64,000 bases of DNA, from NCBI GenBank assembly GCA_963971285.1, contig OZ020253.1:18116528-18180527 (forward strand), in the 5' to 3' direction. The position numbers and the translations under genes are program-made. Source of the DNA: Astropecten irregularis. Its lineage: Eukaryota; Echinodermata; Asteroidea; Paxillosida; Astropectinidae. The notes under the pieces were generated by a model. The model saw nothing but the letters and a program-made list of their open reading frames with translations, did not search any database and was not told the DNA's origin. Shown piece by piece: positions 46,136-57,758 of the stretch (positions are counted from its first letter, which is position 1; every line of letters begins with the position of its first letter).

Positions 46136-46974
46136 ATACAATGTGTTCCCCAATCACCTAAATCACATAATCCGTACGCTGTCAAAGTGCTAGCATTTGA
46201 AACTAAATGTCGACTCTGATGGTGCAATATACATGTACCATTAACTTGATATCACTGCTAGGGTGTCGCCATATGTTAATACATGATTGGTAAAGGTCAC
46301 AGAACAGCGATCGTACTTTGTCTAATCCAACATGTGCATAAAATGGTAAACCTGTGAAAATATGAACTCAATCGGACATCTGAGTCAAGAGAAAATAGCG
46401 AAAACCCGACACAATTTCTTCTTATAAAACATAAAGAATGGTTTTGATCTTAACCAGACATCCCTGTGTTTCGATGGATTTTGTTTCTGCAATAAACACA
46501 TTATTGACATCTAATCGCTAGGCCTATTGTAATAATTTTTTTACTTTCTACTTTCTTTTATATTTTGGGGGAAAATTTCGTTTTTATAGCAGCATTTTGG
46601 TCCAATAGTTTTTTGTTTTATTTCCTGTGTTTCTTTGTTAATTTGGTTGTGTTGATATCATTTTCTAAATCTTTATAATGTCTTATTACTTTTGAATTGT
46701 TTATTCAGTCATTGGATGATTTTGTTGTAATGCCCTTCTCAAGGAAACCTCCCGTTGATTGATAGCACCAGGAAACAGAAGGCATGCAATTATTATACTG
46801 CAAACAAAATAATAATAATAGTACATTTTCATTAATTTTATCATAATTAGCTCGTGCAAGTTTATTATTTCTTAGTTATGTGCCGAACCGGTTGCATTCA
46901 AGTTCACAATTTCCAATGTACGCATGCAATCTGGGAATAAATCATATAGATCCTAAAAAGCGGGAATCGATGTT

Positions 46975-47323
46975 TAAAGGGAATATCTTACTTTGGTTTT
47001 TGTATTAAACAAAACGTCAAGAAAGAAACAGTGACAGTATCTGTGAAAATTCCAGTCCCATTCGTTGCCCTCTTTTTGAGAACAAAGTGAAAAAAACTCC
47101 CACAGTATTCTAACATAAATTTCACCGTTATTTTTTATCTTTCAAAGATCAAATTTGTTTTTGGTTTTTGGTTTTACTCTTTTCAGGATAAATACAGCAT
47201 TTCGCGTAAAATATATTTTAACGATATGATTGTACCATCACAATCTGTATACACTGTAAGTATAGGTAAATCTGTGTAGATTTCTATTTCGGTATGCTAC
47301 AAAAGTATGATATAGTTCCTTTA
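46975..47323 (+). mobile_element. TTAA-type MITE, paralogue of 34298-34675
   Basis: Same position in the duplicated lectin block, with small internal deletions. Confidence 0.8.
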
Positions 47324-47482
47324 ATTTTCGAGAATAAAACATTAATTCACTAATAACAAGATTTTAAATTTTTCGAATGCTACCATAAAGCGCGAGTTTA
47401 ACAACGAGAAACAGTACGAATGAAAATAATGATGTGCAAAATGTGCGGCTATTCACAAAGCACACAAATAATTTCAGAATAA

Positions 47483-47823
47483 GGCCTAAACAAAAAATTG
47501 TTGTGTTGCCTTCCGCGACCGACCGTAAAATGCCAAAACTTTGGGTCGGGATTTTTTTTAATTAGTTTTTTTCTCCGAGTCCTTAAGTATAAATACTCAC
47601 CATTTTTGACAGAAAATGTAAGATTTAGCAGTAAAAAAGCGTGTCTCCTCAAAACGACCCAAGACCGTTGATTTATAAGCCCTGGTGACCATACATCCTG
47701 TATTTATTCTTAAACGTTTGAAAGTCGCCCAAAAGAAAATCACACAAAAAAAAAAATCGACCGACCGACCCGAAATTTTAATTTTTTCACGTGAGAGCAA
47801 CACAACAATTTTTTTTTTAAGCC
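47483..47823. mobile_element. PIF/Harbinger-like MITE with TAA target duplication
   Basis: Inverted ends GGCCTAAACAAAAAATTGTT and, inverted, GGCTTAAAAAAAAAATTGTT, both continuing GTGTTGC. TAA lies on each side (47480-47482, 47824-47826). The lectin 1 flank near 34830 has the uninterrupted TTTCAGAATAATGTTGG. The 3-bp TAA target fits PIF/Harbinger. Confidence 0.88.
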
Positions 47824-48330
47824 TAATGTTGGTATCTCCACAAACAAATAACTGCAATGAATGTGAGATGCTATTATTCGCATCAAATGTAACATACTAT
47901 GGAAATATTAAATTTAACACATTATTTTTTGCTATTCAAAACACCGATAAGGCCAATAATGGCAATTAGAATATTATTTCTATATACATATTTTTCTCTC
48001 AATTTTCTTTTTTTTTCTTTCTTTCTCTTTTCTTTTTTTTTCTATTTTTTCTAACTCCTGAAGAATAATGATATGCTGATTAATAAAATTTTCTTTCTGG
48101 TAGTCTCACTTACCTGTAACAATATTATCTAGAATAAATTCCTTTATAATTTTGAACAGTATTTGAAACAATTATGTTATGACAATCAGTCAGTTCAAAT
48201 CAAAGGTGCTTAAAGTCCAGTCAATGGGTGTATTTGAAGATGTTAGTTCAGTTTTAAAAGAACTCAGTTCCGTGTGTATGGGTCCATAATTGTTGCCGTA
48301 GTTGCGTCCATGGTAATGTACCGGTAGTGT

Positions 48331-49053
48331 CTACAGTTCATAAAAGTAGCAGTTCTCCACGTACTTGAAATCGCCAACATCAGCCTGAGATCCAGATGCA
48401 TTGTTGAGCTGACAGGTCTTCTCTTGATCAGCAGATTGCCAGAGATTGAAGGAGTGGCATCGAGGCTCCTCCCAGCAAGCACGACCACACCCAATCAGTC
48501 CGTTGGTTGTCAGGTTCTTGATGTCATGATTGAGCAGACACTGAGTAGTGAATCGACGGTTGGTGTCAGCTTGAAGGCAGTAGGAGTAACGAGGGACAGC
48601 CATCTCACAGGCGACAAAATAAGTTTCATCGCATGAAATGTCGCCCCATTTACCGCCAAACGTTTCGGCCATTCTGACGCATTCACTCAACCCACCGTCG
48701 GGTTGCGAAGTGTGCCAGTTAGTGTAAGATGTGTTGCCTTGCATACCAGCACACACCAACCCGTCTGGGTCGTTGTGAGGATTCCCACAGCCAATCCACA
48801 ACTGAAAGTCAGACTTGGATCTGGCACCAAATCTTTCCATCCAGTCTCTGAATTTCAGCCAGATGAAGTCCTGTTCTTCCTGGGAGTCAGGAATGATCAG
48901 GCCGCTCCCAGTCCGATTGCAAACCGAAGAAGCATCCTGCCAGTTCATTTTATCAGGCAGTAAGATGTAGCAGGCATCTTGCCAGGCCAACCACCCACGA
49001 GGACAGATGGCTGCAAGGGTGTGAAACCCAACCATAAACATGATGACTAGCAT
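48331..49053 (-). CDS. Secreted C-type lectin with PAN/apple-like domain, shortened start (lectin 4)
   Basis: Single exon. The start codon used by lectins 1, 2, 3 and 5 is destroyed here: at 49089-49087 ATG reads ATT, and the next codon is TAG. The next in-frame ATG (49053) is Met13 of the others. It would give 240 aa still beginning with a hydrophobic MLVIMFMVGFHTLAA signal. Downstream the frame is intact: lectin domain with QPD (residues 117-119) and WGD, then the PAN-like cysteine block. It differs from lectin 1 mainly around the sugar loop (GGLSECVRMAETF). It may be functional from Met13, or be an early pseudogene. Confidence 0.75.
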   Translation of the reverse strand: MLVIMFMVGFHTLAAICPRGWLAWQDACYILLPDKMNWQDASSVCNRTGSGLIIPDSQEEQDFIWLKFRDWMERFGARSKSDFQLWIGCGNPHNDPDGLVCAGMQGNTSYTNWHTSQPDGGLSECVRMAETFGGKWGDISCDETYFVACEMAVPRYSYCLQADTNRRFTTQCLLNHDIKNLTTNGLIGCGRACWEEPRCHSFNLWQSADQEKTCQLNNASGSQADVGDFKYVENCYFYEL

Positions 49054-49190
49054 CTTGATAATGCCAGAGCAGGTGACAAATAACTAAATCTTGATGTAGG
49101 CCCTATGTATGTTTAGTTTTTGAAAATTCAGTTTTCAAACGGCAAAGAAACAAGCAATTCTTGCTGGTCTCTATCGATTACTGAAACGCA

Positions 49191-50598
49191 GACCCTCAGG
49201 TGAGTGTATACAATTCACAAGATGTCCGCCCAGTACCCGTCGAATGCGATGTGTTTACAATTCCAAAGCATCGAGTCGGTCTCTGCCACGTCTCCAACGT
49301 TACCTCTTCCAACTCTATGTTTACCTTCTGTTGCTGAGGAACAAAATAATCACTAATTAGATCATTTACCGCTCGTGTTCTTCTTTTCATAAAGCTAATT
49401 AACCGTTATTGACGGAGTGATCGTCATTATTATCATAATGATCGTATTGTTATTATTGGGCCGGCTGAGGCATAGGTAAAGGAACAGATGCGTCTCATCC
49501 ATGGAATACTGTAGAAGTGGAATTTCCTCTTGTTCCTTCTCGTTTTCTCTATTTTTTTTAATAACAAGTCGTCATGATGCTAATTTGCTTCTCTTTTGCA
49601 CTTGTTTTCCTTTCTGTGTCGGGTTTGTTTTTGCTTCTTCTTTTTTTTGTCAAACAACTGGTCCGTATGCCGACTAAATCCTGCTCATTATAGACTGTTG
49701 GTTGATAACAGCGAACAGCGAACATGCAATTCATACTGCTCATGCAGAGAAATGGTTCATTTTCACTCATTTAATATAATGATTAGCTCGTGCAAGTTTA
49801 TAAATCCTTAATTATGCCGAGTATAACCAACGAACTAAGTACTGCGTACAAACGGCTTACGGCAAATCAGGTTCAAAATGTACACATGCACCGCGGAGCA
49901 AATTCCGATCCTATAGATCCTAAAACTCGATGACTCTTTAAATTTCGTGGTTTTATATACGAAAGAAAATTTAGTTCACTTATCACAATTTTTTTTAAGA
50001 TTTATTGTACCATACATAAAGCGTGAGTTTTGTAACAACGAGATCCAGTACGAATTAAAATAACTACGTGCAAATTTTGGGATATTAAAAAAGGACACAA
50101 ATAATTTCTGAATATTTCTCGTTTAGTATCGCAACAACAAAACTAATTGCAGTGAATATGAGATGCTATTCGCTTCAAATGTGAAACACTGTACTATACA
50201 AATATTAAATTAGATACGTTTTTGCTATCATGCAAAACACTTAAAAGGCCGATAATGGCAATTGTAATATTTTTCTAAAAACATTTTATCTTACTTTTCC
50301 TTTGTTTCTTTCTTTCTCTCTTTTTTTTTTCATTTTTTCTTTATTCTAAAAGAATAATGATATGCTGATAAATAGCAGTTTCCTCCTGATGGTCTCAATC
50401 ACCTCTAACAATATTAACAAGAATAAATCAACGGATTTACTGTGCAGTTGTAAACAGTGCTTGAAACAATGATTCTATGACAATCAGTCAGTTCAAATCA
50501 AAGGTGCTTAAAGTTCAGTCAATGGGTGTATTTGAAGTTCCGTGTGTATGGGTCCATTATTATTGCCGTAGTTAATTGCGTCCATGGTAATGTTGCGT
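49191..50598. other. Spacer between lectins 4 and 5
   Basis: A diverged version of the inter-lectin flank, sharing AGCTCGTGCAAGTTTA, AAGAATAATGATATGCTGAT and ATGACAATCAGTCAGTTCAA. No other gene. Confidence 0.6.
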
Positions 50599-51357
50599 CT
50601 ACAGTTCATAAAAGTAGCAGTTCTCCACGAACTTGAAATCGCCAACATCAGCCTGAGATCCAGATGCATTGTTGAGCTGACAGGTCTTCTCTTGATCAGC
50701 GGATTGCCAGAGATTGAAGGAGTGGCATCGAGGCTCCTCCCAGCAAGCACGACCACACCCAATCAGTCCGTTGCTTGTCAGGTTCTTGATGTCATGATTG
50801 AGCAGACACTGAGTGGTGAATCGACGGTTGATGTCAGCTTGAAGACAGTAGGAGTAACGACCGGGGACAGCCATCTCACAGGCGACAAAATACGTTTCAT
50901 CGCATGAAATGTCGCCCCATTTACCGCCAAAATTGTCAGCCATTCTGACACATTTCTGCGACAAGATGTCTGGTTGTTCATTTCCCCAGTTAGTGTAAGA
51001 TGGGTTGCCTTGTTTACCATCACACACCAACTTGGCTGGTTCATCGATAGGATTCCTACAGCCAATCCACAATTGCAAGGAGTCAGATGTGGCACCAAAT
51101 CTTTCCATCCAGTCTCTGAATTTCAGCCAGATAAAGTCATGTTCTTCCTGCGAGTCAGGAATGATCAGGCCGCTCCCAGTCCGATTGCAAACTGAAGAAG
51201 CATCTTGCCAGTTCATTTTATCAGGCAGTAAGATGTAGCAGGCATCTTGCCAGGCCAACCATCCACGAGGACAGATGGCTGCAAGGGTGTGAAACCCAAC
51301 CATAAACATGATGACTAACATCTTGATAATGCCAGAGCAGGTGGCAAATAACGACAT
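50599..51357 (-). CDS. Secreted C-type lectin with PAN/apple-like domain (lectin 5)
   Basis: Single exon, 252 aa from the ATG conserved among copies. An in-frame ATG 20 codons upstream would put a charged peptide before the signal sequence and is less likely. The signal peptide and C-terminal block match lectin 1. The middle of the lectin domain is the most diverged of the five: LQLWIGCRNPIDEPAKLVC, then NWGNEQPDILSQKCVRM. The QPD motif and WGD are kept even though the surrounding loop changed, which suggests a preserved core with altered specificity. One extra residue (Gly in PGRYSYC) balances a loss elsewhere. The frame is open and the copy is probably functional. Confidence 0.88.
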   Translation of the reverse strand: MSLFATCSGIIKMLVIMFMVGFHTLAAICPRGWLAWQDACYILLPDKMNWQDASSVCNRTGSGLIIPDSQEEHDFIWLKFRDWMERFGATSDSLQLWIGCRNPIDEPAKLVCDGKQGNPSYTNWGNEQPDILSQKCVRMADNFGGKWGDISCDETYFVACEMAVPGRYSYCLQADINRRFTTQCLLNHDIKNLTSNGLIGCGRACWEEPRCHSFNLWQSADQEKTCQLNNASGSQADVGDFKFVENCYFYEL

Positions 51358-51851
51358 CTTGATGTATGTATGTTTATCTTTTGAAATGATGTTTTCAAAC
51401 GGCAAAGAAACAAGCAATTCTTGCTGGTCTCTATCGATTACTGAAACGCAGACCCTCAGGTGAGTGTATACAATTCACAAGATGATCGCCCAAGTGTAGC
51501 CTACCCGTCGAATGCGAAGTGTTATGATTCAACAGCATCTAGTCGGTCTCTGCCACGTCGCCAACGTTACCTCTGCCAACTCTTTGTTTACTTCTTGTTG
51601 CTTGGAAACAAAATAATTAGGCTTGGCGGCTGATTATTTCGCCCATTCCCAACACCGTGAGCTGTTTCCATCGTTATTGACGGAGTGAGCAATGATCGTC
51701 TTTATTGTCACTTGGCTGAGGTTTGAGAAAAAAATCAGTATGGGGTAGAATGCTTCGCTTAAGTCGCAGTGGAATATTATACCTAATATTATTTTCAGAT
51801 TTTGCCATTTTCTGTTCAGATTTTGCCATTTTCTGTATCATGTGTCGTCTT

Positions 51852-51872
51852 AGGGCCTTTTCGAAACGGAGC

Positions 51873-51904
<32 letters not shown>

Positions 51905-52101
51905 TCGGTTCCTTCATCCATTATGCTGAACATATAGGTTGTGGTTTTGCATTGAAGCTTAAGCTCCGTTTTCCTTTTCAAACCAGAGAATCTACTTCCA
52001 AACCACAGACGAAAGACTCTTTTTTGATACCGTTATTTTAGAATGGATTCAAACAAATGGAGACGGAGCCTGAGCTTGAGCCTCGATTTCGAAAAGGCCC
52101 A
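51852..52101. mobile_element. CAGGCT-repeat inverted-repeat element, copy 3
   Basis: The ends GGGCCTTTTCGAAACGGAGC and, inverted, GGGCCTTTTCGAAATCGAGG are followed by CTCAGG hexamers and the family interior AAACCAGAGAATCTA. It is bounded by TA and has no nested element. Confidence 0.85.
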
Positions 52102-52476
52102 TAATGTTTGGGATGCGCCTTGTTTGCAATACATAATTATTATTATCGTAAAGGAATATTTTCGGCAGACGGGTTTAAAATACATGAGATAAAAACTAGC
52201 TGCCATATTATGGAAAAACGTTGCATATCGCATGCATGATTGATTTTTCTTTCCAGAAGAGCGGCATCTGCATAGCTGATTATGAATATAGGTATTGACT
52301 ATTTTACTCATAGAGCGCCTATCTTTTTTATAGCAGTGATGTGCACAACAGTTTATCTGCGCCTCCGTTAGCCTAATTGGCAAATTTGACTGGCCTTTCA
52401 AGCATTATAATAAAAACCAATATTTGTTTCGTGGCTATTGTGCTGAATGATATTATGATAATCCATAGTTAGTATA

Positions 52477-52643
52477 CAAATATTGACTGCTTCGAGTGCG
52501 ATGGTTAAATCTATGATACCCGAGGTGATCCCCTGCGCGTTCTATTTTCCCGAGGCGCAGCCGAGGGAAAATAGAACGCGCAGGGGATCACCGAGGGTAT
52601 CATAGATTTAACCCATCGCACGAGTCAAAGCAGTCAATATTTG
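52477..52643. mobile_element. Long hairpin element
   Basis: Nearly perfect arms of about 80 bp: ATTGACTGCTTCGAGTGCGA, then ATCTATGATACC and CCCTGCGCGTTCTATTTTCC, mirrored on the right around a short AGGCGCAGC loop. Confidence 0.9.
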
Positions 52644-53281
52644 TTTTATAACACCCCATACATAGATTCTGCAAACTAACAGACCCGCTACAATAAAAAA
52701 AAAACAATTTAGACGACTTTGTTTAACTTTAACACTTCAACAAGTATAAGCTGATAAGTACGCGAGTAATGCACAATCATGTAATTTGAAGAGGTGCCAG
52801 TCTAAACTTTGCATCCTCGCATACATTTCTCATTCAGGTATGTAGTATTATGCACAACTGCTTGGGTTCGAGGTGTGATACTACCACGGTTACTACGTGC
52901 TGTACTCTGTGCACTAAAATATAAGTCTGGACGCAATGTTCCCGGAACCACCGGTAGGTGGCGCTGCACACGACTAGGGCTTTATCGGAACACTCTTAAT
53001 TACTTTCGTAGAAAAAAATCCGGTAATGACCAAAAATGCCCCAGATATGTATGTTGTAGTCAACATTTTGACATTATATCGCATGGAACGCCTTAGAATG
53101 GTTTCAAGAGGGTTGGAAACGCTGAAAAACATACGAAACAGTATATACCTGAGCCAAAAAGTGGATTTTATTACTTTATTTAAATGACCTGTGACGTCAC
53201 AACGAACGTCATCTTCGGCAGGTCTTCGGAAGCAACGTTTTCGGAAGCATTCGGATGCTCGGAAATGTGCAAATGCAAATG

Positions 53282-53522
53282 GGAAAGAATTCCACTGATC
53301 ACCATTACGGAAAAAGGATTATATCCTCCAAGAGTTAACTTATTGGATACAAATTATGATAAACCTCAATTTCAGGTGTGGAAAACTTGCGTAGAATATC
53401 TGAAAAGTGAGTTTTACAGGGTTCTTTTACCTACAAACTGTACAAAGCCAGTTTGCTCAAAACGCCCTCTGTTGGTTCTATAGAGTTGTGCACAAATTAT
53501 GGTCATCAGTGGAATTCTTTCC
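53282..53522. mobile_element. hAT-like MITE, second copy
   Basis: Inverted relative to 31643-31902. It shares both GGAAAGAATTCCACTGA ends and the interior CCTCCAAGAGTTAACTTATT. No clear target duplication. Confidence 0.8.
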
Positions 53523-54700
53523 GATAGGTGCACTAGGGCCTATTAGACTAAACGACGGTGCCACATACTTTACATGATCCAATTTCTATTATAAAATGTC
53601 ACATTTTCTGATAGGAAATTGGGGTGCAGCCTCAAGTTAAAAAAAGTGTGATCCTTAACTTAAGAGCCCTGTTAAAAATAGGGTTGTGAGAAAATGCATT
53701 ATTTAAAAACACAGAAAATTAATTAAATTTAACAGGATTTTTTTTTATATGAAACTGGTATATTCTGTTCATCAATATACCATCAAGGTCCAAATTATGG
53801 AGAGCTGCGTTGCCAATTTGAACTTGCATAAATTTCCTTGTCCAGAAGCCAAGGTATATGTGCCATGATTTCTGACACTCCATTGATTTATGCTACCCAG
53901 GCCCCCAGAATCGCTAAAAAATATGCCAAAATAATTTTGTGGCTTTTGTATGTTCCATTTTAGAAGAAATGCCGGCATCTCCCGAATTTACACTCCACTC
54001 CATTGACTGCCGTTCATTTCGTCAATGGCTGGAGTCTAATATCTACGCCATTGACTTTTGTACACACTAGAGTGGTGCGCACGGGAGCGCACGGACAGAA
54101 TGGAGTTCAATTTCACGATATGGCCGAAATGGCCCGTTTTTATCAGGGCATTGCCTTCAAAAACTCTGAAAATAAGTCCTGGATGTGTCCATGCACCAAT
54201 TTTCTTTTTTGAGTTCTGAGCAGTCAAATGACACTTTTTTGGGAAAATAAATGGTGGCAACTTAAGAATTTGCCCACTGCATTGATGAGGTATTATTTTA
54301 TTTTGCAAGGCATGTTTTTTTCAGCATTTTTTCATGTGTGTCCGAATCATGGCTAAAATTAAGGTTATTTTTCAAGTCAATTTCATTTCAAGGACACAAA
54401 AAACTTTCATAAAATATCAACCTGGATATAATAACTTCACTTTGTTGTTCATAAGTGAAAATAGTTGAGAGAAACAAACATTAAGAAGGTCAAAATAATC
54501 CAAAATTGCTTAGGTGTCCGAATCATGGCTATTTTACCCTACGTGTTCATCTCGTACCAAATTAAGCAGCCTGTGTCATGCTTAGAGAAAACGTTGATTT
54601 ATAAAGCCAAAGATACTCAAATATCGGGAAATTTCGGGTCATTAATTTACAACGTACAGTAAATACGCATGCATCTGGTGCAGAATTCTGATGTTCACAT

Positions 54701-54745
54701 TGCCCTTATAGGTACACTCTTCAGGGGAGTGTACCTATAAGGGCA
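54701..54745. repeat. Perfect 19-bp stem hairpin
   Basis: TGCCCTTATAGGTACACTC and its exact inverse are separated by 7 bp. Confidence 0.95.
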
Positions 54746-55598
54746 TACCAATACTGCCACGACACTTCCCCCTATACTCCTCTCGAGAGGTTGTTCCCTT
54801 GCTCCCATACTTGCTTCACTTGTGAGTGAGGACATACATAATTAAATGTCAATGAAGCAATCGCCATTGCGAGGGGAGTATACTTCCTGCTGGATCATAC
54901 ATGTACTCCTCCACAAATGCTTCACGTTTGGACCCTCATTGATAACAAAAATAATAATTATCTTAAATACTGTATAATACTTCGGAGGTCAACAGACTTT
55001 TCCCAAATATAAACGTTACTCTTATGTCAGGCCACTCAACACACGGTCCATGGTGTCATTGTCTTTTATTGGTCTCTGGCGGGGAGGGATATCTTATCCA
55101 CATTCTTACCATCCTGCATATCCTTCACCTCAAGAACACCATGTAAACGTTTGTTTTAAGCACAATTCCAACACGTACAAAAAAACCCAAGGGCCCTATG
55201 AAGTTATTTAGAATTTTCATTATTGTTGAGATATCCACGCATAATAGGATTTGCACATGCCTATACCCATCATGCTTCCAACACCCCCCCCCCCCCCCCC
55301 ACCCTTCCCGGATGCGCCACAACATCTATAAAATGTACAGGTAGCCCCTTTCATCTGGCCAGACGCAACACATAGCACCTATAATTATCTCTAGTTCCGA
55401 AAAACTCTGGGTACCATGCAGCTCGGGATAGTACATTGATTGGCATGGTATAGTACATTGGGATAGTACGTTGCTTGCCACGGGGTAGTGCGTCGCGCGC
55501 TGTGCGCCTTGTATAGCAAAAATATATAATGTCATGTGACGCGCTCTGAACCAATCACGAGACGGAATCCGTAGACGGGGTGTTATAAACCAAATTAT

Positions 55599-55947
55599 AT
55601 AACACCTTAGTAGATCCTTGTCATTTGATTGGAGGATTGTATGTCACGTGATATTTGATAAATACACCAATTCATGGCTTACGTCACAACCGTTGAAATT
55701 TGTACCATCCACCGTGCATTTTTGGTGCCATCCGATTTGTACCATTGCACGCCAGGGACTCTAATACGTGATTGGTCAAGCGGCGTTCCATTTAGTCACT
55801 GCATGCGCGCGTACGCGTTGGCGTGCAACGCGCGTTACTGTAATAAGAGCATAAATTTTGGCAAGATTTTAAGGTTTTTTTTTGTCTCGCTAGCTCTTAA
55901 AATGTTATCCTCCAATCAAATGACAAAGATCTACTTAGGTGTTATAT
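55599..55947. mobile_element. MITE-like element with TA target
   Basis: Left end TAACACCTTAGTAGATCCTT then GTCATTTGATTGGAGGAT; right end its inverse (ATCCTCCAATCAAATGACAA then AGATCTACTTAGGTGTTA). TATA flanks both sides. Confidence 0.85.
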
Positions 55948-56013
55948 AAAACAAATCGGGTTTACAATTTTTAAAAATCCCCTTGAAAATGAAGAGAACC
56001 ACAATCACTGATT

Positions 56014-56187
56014 AAAGGTATAGTATCATATTTTGGTTTTTGTCAAAGAAGTACAGATTCATGGCAAAATATCAAGGAAGATACAGTCACAGTCATCTGT
56101 GAAAATACGGTGCCCACCTTTTGAGAAAATCGTGAAAAACGGCCACAGTATTTCTTAAGTCTTTTCTCTTTTATTTTTGATTTTTTA
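56014..56187 (+). mobile_element. TTAA-type MITE, 5' fragment
   Basis: Starts after TTAA with AGGTATAGTATCATATTTTG and runs through GATACAGTCACAGTCATCTG; the right half is missing. Confidence 0.8.
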
Positions 56188-57193
56188 ATGAGCCTGTATG
56201 ATTTGATTGTCATACTTTTTGCTTTCGTTCTCCGTATCAGTAAAGGCAATACATGACTTACGATGTCCATTCTGCGCCACCGGCATAATCCTCAGAAATA
56301 ATATTTTTATCCTACCGAGTACCGACCAGAACGGATGAATGAATAATGACGTGACATTATCCTTTACCTGTATTCGTCAATTTATTATACATTAGTAAAG
56401 TGGAATTTATACTATCGCACATATTATTAATATAATTATTACAGTCTCTATGATAGCATTTATAGATTACAGGTCAACTCGCCCCTCATTAAAAGCAGGA
56501 GAATTAGTTGGATAACTCCTTGATCGATCAAAATGATCGAGTACATGAGTCACTTATCAGGTCTATCATAATTTACTCCACAGATAAATTTCCTGAATTT
56601 ATTCTAATTTCGTCTCTATAATTACGAAAAAATAGATATAAATGTTGACGGGTTACATGTATAGTTTCCAATGATCGAATATTAGTTTACATTTTGGTAG
56701 GTCGATGTATTATGAAGTGCTATAAGTATGAGCAGTGTACGAGATCCGATTTGCTTATGACTATAGCTGCAGTGCACCAAAGAAAGGTAAGCTACTAACG
56801 ATTCCGTACGATGGCTTAATGACCTCACGTGGGGGTCCTTGGTTTCACTGAGTCCCCAAAATCAATATCCGATAATGATCCCAAGGCAAAGTTATACCCC
56901 CACCTCCGTCTCAAAGACCCCCTGGGTGTTTTATCAACAGGTGCCCGTGTATGTTGAATTCATACATGTAGGCCTACTAGCTGGTCATTTGGATGGCTAA
57001 CACAACCTATCTTATAGACGTATCCAACTCAGCCGGTGCTAGAATTGCTCAACCAATCTATACCTCGGTTATGAAAATGTGTTTCTGAGTGGGTCTGTAA
57101 GATTGACATTCATAGGACTATACATCGCCCCACTGATAAAAGTCTCAAAATATCATAATAATTCATCTAAAAAATATTTACAAGTAATACTTA
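56188..57193. other. Gene-free stretch
   Basis: AT-rich with no recognisable gene or repeat. Confidence 0.5.
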
Positions 57194-57197
57194 TTAA

Positions 57198-57575
57198 AGG
57201 GATTGCATACGTTTGGTAATTTGAGCCTATACTGTTTGTTTCAAACCAATATAATTATATATATATACCATAAAACTAACCTGTGAAAGTTTCAATTCAA
57301 AAGGTGGTAGCGTTTTTGAGATTTTGGCGACAAACTAGAGCGGTTATTTCACGCCAGAGAACAGTTAGTCAATAGCTGAGAAGCGTTACGGCCATAACGC
57401 TTCTCAGATTAATAATTTTTGGAGATAAAAAGTGACATATTTTTCCATAACCGCGGTACTTCGAATTGAACGTTTCTCAATATGCATTATACTATCCAAA
57501 GCAGCTGTACTTCTCACCAAGTAAGTTTTTATTGCCATAAATTTTCAGAGTCATTACCAAACGTATGCAATGCCT
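57198..57575. mobile_element. Second TTAA-type MITE family
   Basis: The ends AGGGATTGCATACGTTTGGT and, inverted, AGGCATTGCATACGTTTGGT are bounded by TTAA at 57194-57197 and 57576-57579. An internal hairpin (CTGAGAAGCGTTA, TAACGCTTCTCAG) lies at the centre. Confidence 0.88.
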
Positions 57576-57758
57576 TTAAGCACCTAAAATGTCGACAATA
57601 AAATTGTAGAAAGTTACTACTCCTAGTGGGCAGGCAGCTATTAAACAAATCGGAAGTTACAAATGAATACAGTCATGAGATGTTTCTTGAAAATGAAAAC
57701 AAATTAATATAGGTTTCGGATGCGTCAATGCTTAAACTAGAAATGCAACACGTGCACT

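Larger units (their letters stand above)
46510..49190. repeat. Second copy of the 33590-36180 lectin block
   Basis: Contains the same ordered landmarks and lectin 4. It is more diverged than the tandem units and carries an extra 341-bp element. Confidence 0.8.
52644..55596. other. Gene-free stretch, probably inserted in the lectin 5 flank
   Basis: Flank homology with lectin 3 is lost near 52460 and resumes near 55970. TTTATAACACCCC at 52645-52657 and its inverse at 55577-55589 may bound an insertion. It contains an hAT-like MITE copy (53282) and a hairpin (54701). No coding region recognised. Confidence 0.45.

Noticed and set aside
52809-53483. Two open frames of 95-99 codons upstream of lectin 5
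   Set aside because: No motif or family similarity. The second overlaps an hAT-like MITE copy.
54701-54745. microRNA precursor
   Set aside because: The 19-bp stem is perfectly paired and too short for a typical animal precursor; a remnant of an inverted-repeat element is simpler.
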